Shown here: positions 52,774-62,419 of the stretch, piece after piece
Position numbering within the stretch: position 1 is the first letter of the stretch
Layout: every line of letters starts with the position of its first letter
Assembly: GCF_039710355.1 (NCBI RefSeq)
Contig: NZ_JBDKWZ010000021.1
Span: 62,001-126,000 of the forward strand
DNA: 64,000 nt
Direction of reading: 5' to 3'
DNA from: Rapidithrix thailandica
GTDB taxonomy: Bacteria > Bacteroidota > Bacteroidia > Cytophagales > Flammeovirgaceae
The notes under the pieces: generated by a model
Told to the model about the DNA's origin: nothing
What the model saw: only the letters and a program-made list of their open reading frames with translations
Databases searched by the model: none
Made by a program: the position numbers and the translations under genes

Positions 52774-53090
52774 ACAAAAGGTTTGGTGGAAATCTCATCA
52801 ACAAAGTGATTTCAATATCACTAACTTGACCGTGGTTTTTGTCAGGTAACAAATATAAAGAATCAACATAAGCTTAGAAGTATTTTATTGTATTTTTTTA
52901 CTCTTTAATAAGTTACCTAATGTTACTTAATTTAACCATATACGGATCTCAGCATACTTCTTAATAAAGGAAGCTTCGGAAGGAAATATTAGTTCACCCG
53001 GGAAAAAGTTCCCTAGAAAAATTGTTGAAGAAATATTGGGGAGATCAAAAAAAATCTCATAATTTTTCAGAGTGATAAAATTACTGACTC
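52774..53090. other. Divergent intergenic region between dksA-like gene and cbs
   Basis: 317 bp. CAAATATA at 52850-52857 reads TATATTTG on the minus strand, a -7 match 76 bp ahead of the dksA-like start. No S-box-type riboswitch features or other RNA elements were recognised ahead of cbs. Confidence 0.35.
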
Positions 53091-54464
53091 ATGAAATATT
53101 GTAAATCCATCATTGAAGCTATTGGGAACACTCCCATGGTAAAGCTTAACCATGTAACACAAGGAATCAAAGGGACCGTACTCGCAAAAGTAGAGTACTT
53201 CAATCCCGGCCATTCTATGAAAGACCGTATGGCTTTAAAAATGATTGAAGACGCGGAAAAGGACGGAAGCTTAAAACCGGGAGGTACTATCATTGAAGGC
53301 ACTTCAGGAAATACCGGTATGGGCTTGGCTTTGGTTGCCATTGCCAAAGGATACAAATGCATCTTTACTGTCAACGACAAACAATCGCAAGAAAAAATCA
53401 ACATTCTTCGCGCAGTAGGTGCCGAAGTAATCGTCTGCCCCACCAACGTTGCCCCGGACGACCCTCGCTCCTACTATTCCGTTGCTCAAAAACTCAATCG
53501 AGAAATCCCCAACTCTTTTTATCCGAATCAATACGACAACCTTTCCAATACGCAAGCCCATTATGAAACGACAGGGCCGGAAATATGGGAGCAAACCGCT
53601 GGCAAAATCACCCATTACGCGGCTGGCGTAGGCACAGGCGGCTCCATGTGTGGGGTAGCGAAATTCCTGAAAGAACAAAACCCCGGGGTCACGACCATTG
53701 GCATAGACTCCTTTGGCTCGGTATTTAAAAAATATAAGGAAACAGGCATTTTTGATGAAAACGAAATCTACCCTTATATGACTGAAGGTATCGGAGAAGA
53801 TATCTTGCCAAAGAATGTTAACTTTGACCTGATCGACCTATTTGTAAAAGTCACCGATAAAGATGCTGCGGTCATGACCCGGAAACTGGCCCGGGAAGAA
53901 GGAATTTTTGTAGGCTGGTCCAGTGGTGCCGCAATATACGGTGCCTTGGAATACGCCAAAGAACATCTCAAAGAAGAGGATGTGATGGTGATCATTTTGC
54001 CTGACCATGGCACCCGTTACTTAAACAAAATCTACAATGACGACTGGATGAAAAACCACGGTTTTGTAGAAGAACGGGTATACGCAACCGCCAAAGACAT
54101 TATCCTTGATAAAGACGGAAAAGACCACTTGGTAATGGTGGATAAAAACCAGAAAATCAGCGATGTCATTGTCATGATGAACCGACAGGGCATTTCTCAA
54201 GTTCCGGTATCCGATGGAAGTGAAATTGTAGGAAGCATCACCGATTCCGCAATTCTCAACCAACTATTAGACAACCCGGAACTCAAAGACCACCTGGTCA
54301 GCGAAATCATGGACAAGCCGTTTATGTTTGTCGGAATGGATAATTCGGTTGACTCGCTCTCCTCTTTGATCAACCGGGAAAACAAAGCACTTTTGGTCAG
54401 GGATCACTCGGACCAAGTACATATCATCACCCAATCCGACTTGCTAATGGCAATGAGCCGGTAG
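53091..54464 (+). CDS. cbs: Cystathionine beta-synthase with C-terminal CBS pair
   Basis: 457 residues. PLP fold-type II domain (about 1-325) with the Schiff-base lysine K44 in HSMKDR, GTSGNTGMG near 69-77 and GVGTGGSMCG near 184-193. Residues about 335-457 contain two CBS domains (VIVMMNRQGISQVPVSDG and DSLSSLINRENKALLV). It condenses serine with homocysteine, or acts as a cysteine synthase-like enzyme. It lacks the N-terminal haem domain of animal enzymes. Monocistronic. Confidence 0.93.
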   Translation: MKYCKSIIEAIGNTPMVKLNHVTQGIKGTVLAKVEYFNPGHSMKDRMALKMIEDAEKDGSLKPGGTIIEGTSGNTGMGLALVAIAKGYKCIFTVNDKQSQEKINILRAVGAEVIVCPTNVAPDDPRSYYSVAQKLNREIPNSFYPNQYDNLSNTQAHYETTGPEIWEQTAGKITHYAAGVGTGGSMCGVAKFLKEQNPGVTTIGIDSFGSVFKKYKETGIFDENEIYPYMTEGIGEDILPKNVNFDLIDLFVKVTDKDAAVMTRKLAREEGIFVGWSSGAAIYGALEYAKEHLKEEDVMVIILPDHGTRYLNKIYNDDWMKNHGFVEERVYATAKDIILDKDGKDHLVMVDKNQKISDVIVMMNRQGISQVPVSDGSEIVGSITDSAILNQLLDNPELKDHLVSEIMDKPFMFVGMDNSVDSLSSLINRENKALLVRDHSDQVHIITQSDLLMAMSR

Positions 54465-54521
54465 TGCAAGGGTTGAAGGACAGAAGGATTGAAGAATGAA
54501 GGAGCTAGCGATGTAAAACCG

Positions 54522-54560
54522 GAGGGTAAAAGAGAATTGTTCTCTTTTACCCTCTTTTCA
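54522..54560 (+). terminator. Terminator after cbs
   Basis: GAGGGTAAAAGAGAA (54522-54536) pairs perfectly with TTCTCTTTTACCCTC (54540-54554), 3-nt loop, followed by TTTT. Confidence 0.85.
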
Positions 54561-54612
54561 TTTAGACTGAAAGCACATATTCAAACTATTAATAGTTCTT
54601 CCAGCACTTTAC

Positions 54613-55383
54613 TTACCTGGCATTGTATTGCAACAACAAATACCGTATTCCCTCCAAAGTCAAATGCGGATCGATCAAGTCAAATTGTTGATGAAGAGGA
54701 GTCAACACGGAAGAAAGCCCTCCGGTAGCCACCACTTTACACGCTACCGGTAACTCCTGCCGGGTTCTTTCAATCATTTTTTCGACCAACCCGGTAAACC
54801 CGATCAATACACCGGCTTGCAAGGCGTGCTCCGTATTCCGGCCCAATACGGAAGAAGGCAGTTCTAATTCCACATCGGGAAGTTTGGCTGTAGAGGTAGA
54901 CAATGCGCGCATAGCGGTTTTCAGACCCGGAGCAATTGCCACCCCTAAAATAGCAGGCTCATCGGATACAGTGGTAAAGGTCAAAGCCGTTCCAAAATCC
55001 ACTACCAGACAATGTTGTTGAAACTTTGTAAAAGCCGCCACCGCATTGGCGACCAAATCACTCCCGATTTCATAGATATTCTCAATATGCAAGGGGATAC
55101 ATTTATACACCTCCGGCCCCATTACCACCACATCACTCCCAAGCAACTTTGCAACCATACCGGAAATAACCTCAGTCAACGGTGGCACCACACTGCTAAG
55201 CCCGATATATTGAATAGCATTTAACTTTATCCCATACTCCAAAAACAAAGACCTCAGATGCATGCCATAATACAATTCATCTTGTTGTATATCCGTTTCC
55301 ACCCTCCATTGATGCACCCATCTGTTTTGATCGTAGATCCCATATACTATGTTGGTATTTCCAATATCTATCACTAAATCCAT
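54613..55383 (-). CDS. coaX: Type III pantothenate kinase CoaX
   Basis: 256 residues from the ATG at 55383, which puts the start at MDLVIDIGNTN as in most CoaX proteins; an ATG nine bases earlier is also in frame. Motifs: DIGNTN (phosphate 1), GSDLVANAVAAF, VVDFGTALTF near 124-133 (Asp catalytic), APGLKTAMRALSTSTAKLP, and ATGGLSSVL near 225. It phosphorylates pantothenate in coenzyme A synthesis. Monocistronic here. Confidence 0.93.
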   Translation of the reverse strand: MDLVIDIGNTNIVYGIYDQNRWVHQWRVETDIQQDELYYGMHLRSLFLEYGIKLNAIQYIGLSSVVPPLTEVISGMVAKLLGSDVVVMGPEVYKCIPLHIENIYEIGSDLVANAVAAFTKFQQHCLVVDFGTALTFTTVSDEPAILGVAIAPGLKTAMRALSTSTAKLPDVELELPSSVLGRNTEHALQAGVLIGFTGLVEKMIERTRQELPVACKVVATGGLSSVLTPLHQQFDLIDPHLTLEGIRYLLLQYNAR

Positions 55384-55685
55384 ACAATACATTCTTTATT
55401 TTCTGAAATATACAAAATGTTTGTTCCTCTCTCTATTCTGACCAAAAAAATTACCCTTTTCACACTTTTTCACCCTTCTCTCCTAGAATCCCTGCATTTT
55501 CCACCTTACAAAGGTTGTTTTTCACAAAATCACATCAAACCCACCACACAACACCCTTTAAATCTAATTTTTTCAACAAAAATTAATTTTTAGGATATTT
55601 TTTGATCTTCTTTTTAAGAAATTTCTTTCATTTTTAATTTTTTTAATTCATTTTTGAATCATCAAATTACAAAACTTTAGTAAAC
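55384..55685. other. AT-rich upstream region of the ammonium transporter gene
   Basis: About 300 bp, strongly AT-rich. CATTTTTG at 55649-55656 is one base off the -7 consensus, 30 bp before the amtB ATG, a possible promoter. No sigma-54-type GG/GC element was seen. Confidence 0.35.
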
Positions 55686-56987
55686 ATGAGAAAATTTGGT
55701 TCAATTCTACTCCTGCTACTCTCTACTCCCGCATTAGCCTTTGCTGAAGAAACTGCTCCGACCCTCGACAAAGGCGACACCGCATGGATGCTCATAGCCA
55801 CAGCACTGGTCGCTTTGATGACTCCGGCCGGACTCACGCTCTTTTACGGAGGGCTCACTCAACGAAAAAGTGTCTTGAACACGATCGGAATGAGTTATAC
55901 CGCCTTCTGCACGGCCTCTATCGTATGGGTCATTGTTGGTTACAGTATTGCTTTTGGAGGTGCCAACGATCCTTTTTTAGGTTCTTTGGAATTTTTCATG
56001 CTCAATAACATCCCCATCAACGAAGTTTCGGGCTCGATCCCCACATTGTTATTTGTAATGTTCCAGGGCACGTTCGCTGCCATTGCCGTAGCCCTTGTAA
56101 GCGGAGCTATTATCGAAAGGGTAAAATTTTCTACCTGGATCTTATTTTCCATCCTATGGGTAATTCTGGTATACTCCCCCATTGCACACTGGGTATGGAG
56201 TGCTTCAGGCTTTTTACTTGCACATGGCGACCTGGACTTTGCCGGCGGTACCGTCATCCATATCAATGCTGGCGTTGCAGGATTGGTCTTGTGCTATTTG
56301 GTAGGCAAAAGAATCGATCACAACAAGCCTACCGGCAGTAAACCCGCCTCTACCAAACTGATGATTTTAGGTTCTGCCTTGTTATGGTTCGGATGGTTTG
56401 GCTTCAACGGAGGTAGTGAACTCGCTGCCGACTTTATTACTGCCAATGCTTTATTAGTAACCAATGTAGCGGCAGCCGCCGGTGGAATGACCTGGTTACT
56501 CATCGAATGGACAACCGAACACAAAAAGCCTACGCTCCTAGGCAGTGCCTCCGGGGTGGTTTCCGGACTGGTAGGCATTACACCTGCAGCCGGTTTTGTC
56601 GATGTATTTGGCGCTCTGATTATCGGGCTTTTCTCCGGTGCTATCGGTTATTTCGGTGTAATCAAATTGAAGAAAATATTAGGATATGACGATACATTGG
56701 ATGTATTTGGTATCCACGGCTTGGTAGGTATCTTCGGAGCCATTGCTACCGGAATCTTTGCCAATCCGGAAGTAAACGGAGCCGCAGGTTTGCTTTATGG
56801 CAATCCCGGACAAGTGTTAACACAACTCTACGGTGTAGGCGTAACTATTATTTACTCCGGAACTGTCTCTGCGGTACTCTTTAAAGTAGCCACCTTAGTT
56901 ACTGCCGGAGGCCGGGTAGAACGCTCCATCGAAGAAGAAGGAATGGACCTTGCCTACCATGGCGAAAAAGGATTTGACATAAACTGA
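55686..56987 (+). CDS. amtB: Ammonium transporter (Amt/Rh family)
   Basis: 433 residues. A signal peptide (cleavage after AFA at 20/21) is followed by eleven membrane helices. The twin pore histidines are H192 (GGTVIHINAG) and H344 (DVFGIHGLVG); the stretch WFGWFGFNGGSEL and the start TAWMLIATALVALMTPAGL are typical. It conducts ammonium across the inner membrane. No glnK/glnB gene follows, unlike many amt loci. Functionally it links to the two glutamine synthetases encoded about 8 kb upstream. Confidence 0.96.
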   Translation: MRKFGSILLLLLSTPALAFAEETAPTLDKGDTAWMLIATALVALMTPAGLTLFYGGLTQRKSVLNTIGMSYTAFCTASIVWVIVGYSIAFGGANDPFLGSLEFFMLNNIPINEVSGSIPTLLFVMFQGTFAAIAVALVSGAIIERVKFSTWILFSILWVILVYSPIAHWVWSASGFLLAHGDLDFAGGTVIHINAGVAGLVLCYLVGKRIDHNKPTGSKPASTKLMILGSALLWFGWFGFNGGSELAADFITANALLVTNVAAAAGGMTWLLIEWTTEHKKPTLLGSASGVVSGLVGITPAAGFVDVFGALIIGLFSGAIGYFGVIKLKKILGYDDTLDVFGIHGLVGIFGAIATGIFANPEVNGAAGLLYGNPGQVLTQLYGVGVTIIYSGTVSAVLFKVATLVTAGGRVERSIEEEGMDLAYHGEKGFDIN

Positions 56988-57008
56988 TCTGAGATATACG
57001 ATGAAGGA

Positions 57009-57042
57009 AAAGGGGAACTCCGCTTGGGGCTCCTTTTTTTTA
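57009..57042 (+). terminator. Terminator after amtB
   Basis: AAAGGGG (57009-57015) pairs with CTCCTTT (57030-57036) with one G-U pair, followed by T residues. Confidence 0.55.
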
Positions 57043-57205
57043 TTTTGCTTATCTCTTCTTGAAATAAACGGATCAATGGATACTTTTCAGACTTAATAAA
57101 AACCAAGTGGCAATAAGCAACGATCACCCATCTTTAGGTTTTCCACATTTCCTATTACTTCTCTCCTCCCTTCAATCCTTCAACCCCTCACTCCTTCATC
57201 CTTGT

Positions 57206-59731
57206 TTAAGCCGGATCCACATCGACAACAATATATACTTTTCTAAAACCCTTCTGTTGCCTTAAGCGCTCTATTTGTTCTGCAATCAATGTTTTTGCCT
57301 TCACCAAATCCACTTTCCCCCGCTCTAATTTAACAATCAGATCTTTCAAATACTGATTCCTGATTTTGTCGATAACCGGAAATTCGGGACCCAACACCCT
57401 CTTTTGTCCTATCCGCCCCCTTAAATACACTGCCAACTGCTCTGCTGCATGATCGGTCAGCTCCCGGCTCTCACTTTTAACCGAAAGCTTGACAATCCGG
57501 GTAAAAGGAGGATATAAATATTGTTTTCTCTCCCATACCTCCCGTTTGAAAAAACTCCAATAATCGTGATTGAAAACATGCTGCAAAATCAGTTGATTGG
57601 GATTAGCCGTTTGGATAATCACCTTTCCCAGCTTCTCCCTTCTTCCGGCCCGGCCACTCACTTGAGTAATCAATTGAAACGTCCGTTCATGTGAGCGAAA
57701 ATCCGGAAAATGTATCATTCTATCCACATCAAAAACCCCCACCAAGCTTACATGATCGAAGTCCAAACCCTTACTCACCATCTGCGTACCGATTAAGATA
57801 TCAATTTGTTGGTTTTCAAAATCAGAAATGATTTTTTGGTAACTGTACTTGCGTTTGGTGGTATCCAAATCCATTCGCTGGATTCGGGTTTCAGGCAATA
57901 AAACCTTCAACTCCTCTTCAATCTTCTCCGTACCTACCCCCACGGTTTTGACCTTACTCGATCCACAAGCGATACAATGCTTTGGAGCCGGCTCACGGTA
58001 CCCACAGTAGTGACACCGCAACTCATTCCGGTACATATGGTAAGTCAAACTCACCGAACATTGGTTGCATTTCGGAGTCCAGGCACATTCTTCACAAGTA
58101 AGAAAAGGAGCATATCCTCTTCTGTTTTGAAAAAGAATTACCTGTTCGTTAAGATTCAAGCTCTCTTTTATCCCATCGAGCAACAAACTGGAGAACTCAC
58201 TCTTCATGGTTTTTCGCTTGCGCTCTTTTCGAATATCGGCAAAGTGAATCGCTGGCAACTGCGCATTTCCATACCGTTGTTTAAGCTCTACCAATCCATA
58301 TTTTTGTGTTTTTGCCAAATAGTAACTTTCCACAGAAGGCGTTGCCGAGCCTAACAGCACTTTTGCATGATGCAACTTTGCTAATACCACCGCCATATCC
58401 CGGGCATGATACCGTGGCGCAGGATCATACTGTTTATAAGAAGACTCGTGCTCCTCATCCACAATGACCAATCCTAAATTATCAAAAGGCAAAAACAATG
58501 AAGAACGCACCCCTACTACAAACGGGAACTTACCTTCTGCCACTCCTTTCCAAACTTCTACCCGTTCATTATCCGAAAATTTGGAGTGATATATCCCAAC
58601 ACTTTCCCCAAACACTTTCCGCAAGCGCACCACCATCTGAGCAGTAAGCACAATCTCCGGTACCATCAATAATACCTGAGAGCCATTGGCAAGCACTTTT
58701 TTCACCAACTCTATATATACCTCCGTTTTACCACTTCCGGTAATCCCGTGAAGCAAACACACATCCCGCTCTTTAAATATTTCCAGAATATCGTCCAATG
58801 CTCCGGCCTGTATATCATTCAGCGTAAAATCATACGCCTCTACAGTGACCGACTCTTCCATTTCATCCAAGCGAGACTGAACCACCTCAAACTCTTCAAA
58901 AATTTGATTTTTCAATAAGGTATTCAAAGAAGAAGTCGAAAACCCTCCATGGGTAATTTCTGTTTTCTCCAACCCTTCCCTATTCAACTCCGGCCGCGAC
59001 AACACTGGCAACTCCGACAAGTACTTAAGTAAGATTTCCTCTTGTTTTGTTTTTTTACTTAAGCTGGCAAACAACTCTTCCATCGCTTGCTCACTCTCCA
59101 AATAAGCGTCACGCAGTCGTATTTTTTTTATCTTTTTGGGCTTATACTTCTCTTTTACCTCTTCAAACAAAATGATCGCCCTTCGTTTAATCAAACTCTT
59201 AATTACCTGATAAACGCTTTTAATTCCCAGGATTTCCGAAACTTGATCGTAAGGCACCGCATTCACCCCCCGCAAATGATTCAACAATTTATCTTCATGC
59301 GGATTCAGCTCCATTTCATGTTCGAAATAATTGAATTCCGGATTCAACTGTACTTTAGAAGTACTGGTCAGTTTCAAGCCCGAAGGAATGGCTATATTCA
59401 TCACTTCCCCTACCGTACACATATAATAATCCGCAATCCACTTCCACAACTGCAATTGCGTAGCATTGACGGTAGGCTCAAAATCCAAAACATCCAAAAT
59501 ATACTTCGCCTGATAATGCTCCGGAGGATTTTCCAACACCTCCGCAACAATAGCTGTCAATAGCCGCCTCTCCCCAAACTGCACCACCACCCGGAAGCCT
59601 ATATGCACATAAGGCTCCAACTCCTTCGGAATGGCATAACGATACCGCTTCGGAATGGGCACAGGAATAATAACATCGACATACTTAATGGTCCTTGACT
59701 CCGGAACCTGATTTGGGTCTTTGAGCAACAC
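57206..59731 (-). CDS. priA: Primosomal protein N' (PriA helicase)
   Basis: 841 residues. N-terminal DNA-binding domain (YVDVIIPVPIPKRYRY at 17-32, PSGLKLTSTS), helicase Walker A HGITGSGKTEVY near 325-335, DEEH in VIVDEEHESSYKQYDPAP near 418-435, and zinc-binding cysteines CEECAWTPKCNQC and CHYCGYREPAPKHCIACG near 550-590. Helicase domain 2 has QLITQVSGRAGR. PriA restarts stalled replication forks. It is longer than the E. coli protein (732), mainly through an insertion between the N-terminal domain and the helicase. Confidence 0.96.
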   Translation of the reverse strand: MLLKDPNQVPESRTIKYVDVIIPVPIPKRYRYAIPKELEPYVHIGFRVVVQFGERRLLTAIVAEVLENPPEHYQAKYILDVLDFEPTVNATQLQLWKWIADYYMCTVGEVMNIAIPSGLKLTSTSKVQLNPEFNYFEHEMELNPHEDKLLNHLRGVNAVPYDQVSEILGIKSVYQVIKSLIKRRAIILFEEVKEKYKPKKIKKIRLRDAYLESEQAMEELFASLSKKTKQEEILLKYLSELPVLSRPELNREGLEKTEITHGGFSTSSLNTLLKNQIFEEFEVVQSRLDEMEESVTVEAYDFTLNDIQAGALDDILEIFKERDVCLLHGITGSGKTEVYIELVKKVLANGSQVLLMVPEIVLTAQMVVRLRKVFGESVGIYHSKFSDNERVEVWKGVAEGKFPFVVGVRSSLFLPFDNLGLVIVDEEHESSYKQYDPAPRYHARDMAVVLAKLHHAKVLLGSATPSVESYYLAKTQKYGLVELKQRYGNAQLPAIHFADIRKERKRKTMKSEFSSLLLDGIKESLNLNEQVILFQNRRGYAPFLTCEECAWTPKCNQCSVSLTYHMYRNELRCHYCGYREPAPKHCIACGSSKVKTVGVGTEKIEEELKVLLPETRIQRMDLDTTKRKYSYQKIISDFENQQIDILIGTQMVSKGLDFDHVSLVGVFDVDRMIHFPDFRSHERTFQLITQVSGRAGRREKLGKVIIQTANPNQLILQHVFNHDYWSFFKREVWERKQYLYPPFTRIVKLSVKSESRELTDHAAEQLAVYLRGRIGQKRVLGPEFPVIDKIRNQYLKDLIVKLERGKVDLVKAKTLIAEQIERLRQQKGFRKVYIVVDVDPA

Positions 59732-59976
59732 GCTGCTTTCTGTTTAGTGTAAGGGTTTTTCAAATAAAGAAACAGGCAAGAACCTCACGGCCCTTGCTAA
59801 AAGTAGTAAATCTTCATCAAAAATAATGAGAAATCAGGAATCGGCAGCCACGCATCAACCATTAAGGAATCAACAAAGCTTTCAGGCTTGTAGTCACTTC
59901 AAGAAAAGGCATTATCAACAAATGCAAGCAACTATCTGTTGTTCAAACCATTTACCCTCACAAATACTTGAAATAA

Positions 59977-60681
59977 CTACTCACCGATTCCTGTAATAAA
60001 CGGCTTTTTCTTTGAAGGTTTGATCATAAAATCTTTTAAGTAAAACGGCTCAAAATACGCCATATCCACAACTTCCTCCTTTTCCAGTTTTTGAATGGCT
60101 AATTCTCCGATAAATTTAGCCGAAGGAGTGATCCCTTCCACAAGTTGAAAGGAATCCCCATTCAACACTTCTTTACACTTAGCCGCTCCATTTCCAAACA
60201 AAACCAATGTTTTATCTTTATATTCTCCAAAAGAAGTCTCATCCACTACCTTAGGGTGCACCTTTTCCACTTCTTCTAATCCCATAGTGTACAAGGCTGT
60301 ATACACTTCCATCCTGCGAGCATCCAACATCGGACATAGCAACACATCCGAAGGCCACTCCCACTGATAAGAAGCCACTTCGCAAGCCATTGCTTTTAAA
60401 GTACTTACAGCCACTAAGGGAATACCCAAGGTATAACACAAACCTTTGGCAGTAGAAGTGCCAATCCTCAAACCCGTATAAGAACCCGGCCCTTCGGAAA
60501 TGGCCACCGCTTGTACATCTTTCATAGTACCTCCGGCATACCGGATGGTATTCTCTACTAACTCCGCCAAATAACTGGAATGAGAACGCTCAAGATGCAA
60601 CTCCTGCAAGGCAAGTAATTGATGGTCACGATGCACCGCAATAGAACAAACCGTAGTCGATGTTTCAATACTCAAAATCAT
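59977..60681 (-). CDS. tsaB: tRNA threonylcarbamoyladenosine biosynthesis protein TsaB
   Basis: 234 residues. ASKHA-type N-terminal fold: ILSIETSTTVCSIAVHRD, then SHSSYLAELVENTIRYAG, and the family block AVAISEGPGSYTGLRIGTST near 58-77. C-terminal half includes LLCPMLDARRMEVYTALYT. TsaB is the inactive partner of TsaD in the complex that makes t6A in tRNA. Monocistronic; tsaD is not in the window. Confidence 0.95.
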   Translation of the reverse strand: MILSIETSTTVCSIAVHRDHQLLALQELHLERSHSSYLAELVENTIRYAGGTMKDVQAVAISEGPGSYTGLRIGTSTAKGLCYTLGIPLVAVSTLKAMACEVASYQWEWPSDVLLCPMLDARRMEVYTALYTMGLEEVEKVHPKVVDETSFGEYKDKTLVLFGNGAAKCKEVLNGDSFQLVEGITPSAKFIGELAIQKLEKEEVVDMAYFEPFYLKDFMIKPSKKKPFITGIGE

Positions 60682-60924
60682 AGCGCCAAATTACGCAAAA
60701 GATAGCGATTGACCAGCAAAATTTTGAATCAACATAGTGTTTGCCATTACACTTTTGGCACCCCGTTCCATCTACTATTACAACCAACACCCCTATCGGA
60801 AAGTCTTGTTTGGCAAACGAACGGCCGGTTGAAACCAGGCTGAACTGATCATTAGCAGATCAACATCAACTATTGTAACTTGATCATTCCACTACTTTTC
60901 TAGTTCATTATGCCGGATACCTAC

Positions 60925-61512
60925 TTACTTTACAAGCTCTCCCAGCCGAGTTATTTTTTCCAGCCAGCCATTCCGGAAGCTCTCTTTTGAATCTCTCACC
61001 GGACTGATATAGGTGGTTTTAACGGGCCCTACTCCACAAAATTCCAATGTTCCTTTTTTAAGTTGATTTATAGCAGGGCTTTTCAAAAAATACCGGTAAT
61101 ACCAATTAGGCGTATCTGCCGTACAGATAATCCGTGCGGTTTTACCTTTCAATAATTTCTCAGGCATTGACGCCCCCTCTTTGTACGCAAATGTAACCCC
61201 CGGAAGGAAAACCCTGTCAATAAACCCCTTCATAAGAGCCGGGTACCCATACCACCACAACGGATGCACCCATACCATATGCTCACTCCATTTGATCTTT
61301 TCAATCGCATCCAGCAAATCCGGCTCAAGCTCTACTTTTTTTCTATATCCGTATTGCAGGTTCGGATCAAAATCCAAATCGCGTATCGAAATAGTTTGCA
61401 CCTCTGCATTACTCTTTATGGCCCCTTCCTGATACGCCTTACAGATTCCCTGATTAAAACTTTTTTCATCCGGGTGCCCATTGATAATCAATACTTTTTT
61501 ATGCATAATCAT
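60925..61512 (-). CDS. Flavodoxin-fold NAD(P)H:quinone oxidoreductase
   Basis: 195 residues of the MdaB/YwrO-like family. FMN-binding start VLIINGHPDEKSFNQGIC at 7-24, HPLWWYGYPALMKGFIDRVF near 83-102 and the flavin loop near TADTPNWYY. It reduces quinones with NAD(P)H in the cytoplasm, protecting against electrophiles. The start is ATG at 61512 or 61506. Divergent from a TetR gene whose operators lie between the two starts, so repression by that protein is likely. Confidence 0.92.
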   Translation of the reverse strand: MIMHKKVLIINGHPDEKSFNQGICKAYQEGAIKSNAEVQTISIRDLDFDPNLQYGYRKKVELEPDLLDAIEKIKWSEHMVWVHPLWWYGYPALMKGFIDRVFLPGVTFAYKEGASMPEKLLKGKTARIICTADTPNWYYRYFLKSPAINQLKKGTLEFCGVGPVKTTYISPVRDSKESFRNGWLEKITRLGELVK

Positions 61513-61539
61513 TAGTATTTTTAAAGCTTTACAATTTTA

Positions 61540-61551
61540 GGTCAACCGACC
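61540..61551. promoter_or_regulatory. TetR operator, weaker site
   Basis: GGTCAACCGACC, with GGTC at 61540-61543 and GACC at 61548-61551. Its centre is 27 bp from that of the stronger palindrome at 61555-61590 and shares the GGTC..GACC core. Confidence 0.55.
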
Positions 61552-61554
61552 AAT

Positions 61555-61590
61555 TTTGCAAGTATAGGTCACTTGACCTATACTTGCAAA
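61555..61590. promoter_or_regulatory. TetR operator, perfect 17+2+17 palindrome
   Basis: TTTGCAAGTATAGGTCA (61555-61571), CT, then TGACCTATACTTGCAAA (61574-61590). It sits in the 110-bp gap between the divergent quinone reductase and tetR genes, 33 bp ahead of tetR. Confidence 0.7.
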
Positions 61591-61622
61591 TAAGAACTGT
61601 ATTTTTTACTAAGGTTTAACCA

Positions 61623-62210
61623 ATGGGCAAGAGAGAAGAAAAAATCAATACCATCATCCACACCACAATTTCACTACTGGGAAAAGAAGGGAGTGGAAGC
61701 CTTTCTATGAGAAAAGTTGCCGAGCATTCCAAAATCACTCTCAGCAACCTTCAGTATTATTTTAAAGACAAAGACGAGCTATTAAGCGCTACGATAGGCT
61801 ATTATTTCAAACTTTGTGAAGAGGAGGTTGTAAATACCTTGGAGAAGATTACAAAATCGGGCAATGCGGACCTCCAACCATTCTTAAAAGAACTCCTGAT
61901 GATGCATTTGGTGGATGGTCATCCCGATGAAAAATGTACGATGTTCAGAGAAATCTGGGCACTGTCCACCCGGAACCCCAAAATAGAACAAGTAGTCTTT
62001 GAGTATTACCAAACCTATTGCAAATGGATTGTAAAAGTCTTTGCCTCTTACTCCTCCCATCCCCAAGCCGTCACCAGTTTGCTACTCCCCTATATCGAAG
62101 GCTATTCTGTAATGGGCAAAGCCTTGCCTTTAGGAAAAGCCCAAGTAATCGACTTATTGATGAATGCTCTAACACCCTTTTATAAAAGACCCGGGCATAC
62201 TGAGGAATAA
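61623..62210 (+). CDS. TetR-family transcriptional repressor
   Basis: 195 residues. The N-terminal helix-turn-helix is seen at about 8-55 (INTIIHTTISLLGKEGSGSL, MRKVAEHSKITLSNLQYYFK). The remaining helices form a ligand-binding domain without a specific subfamily I can name. Divergent from the flavodoxin-type quinone reductase with operators between, the classic arrangement for a self-regulating sensor of an electrophile or quinone. Confidence 0.92.
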   Translation: MGKREEKINTIIHTTISLLGKEGSGSLSMRKVAEHSKITLSNLQYYFKDKDELLSATIGYYFKLCEEEVVNTLEKITKSGNADLQPFLKELLMMHLVDGHPDEKCTMFREIWALSTRNPKIEQVVFEYYQTYCKWIVKVFASYSSHPQAVTSLLLPYIEGYSVMGKALPLGKAQVIDLLMNALTPFYKRPGHTEE

Positions 62211-62356
62211 AATATTTACGGTCTGATTATACGAATCATCATCCTATTTTAGTCAATTCTCTTTCCAGAATCAATACGAATGCATATGAGTGCTATTGAC
62301 AACAGCAACAACTACCCCCTATTCTGTTCTGACCCGGTTAAAATTGAACAAATAAA

Positions 62357-62388
62357 AAGCCACTGGTTTTTAGGCACCAGTGGCTTTG
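62357..62388 (-). terminator. Terminator of the outer-membrane barrel gene
   Basis: AAAGCCACTGGT (62357-62368) pairs perfectly with ACCAGTGGCTTT (62377-62388), 8-nt loop; on the minus strand a T-rich run follows. It lies after the barrel gene stop at 62420 and may also serve tetR. Confidence 0.75.
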
Positions 62389-62419
62389 TCTGTATTCTCG
62401 ACAGATTCTTTCTTTAAAA

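Noticed and set aside
52858..53090. Possible SAM-type riboswitch ahead of cystathionine beta-synthase
   Set aside because: No conserved helix pattern or terminator/antiterminator pair could be drawn.
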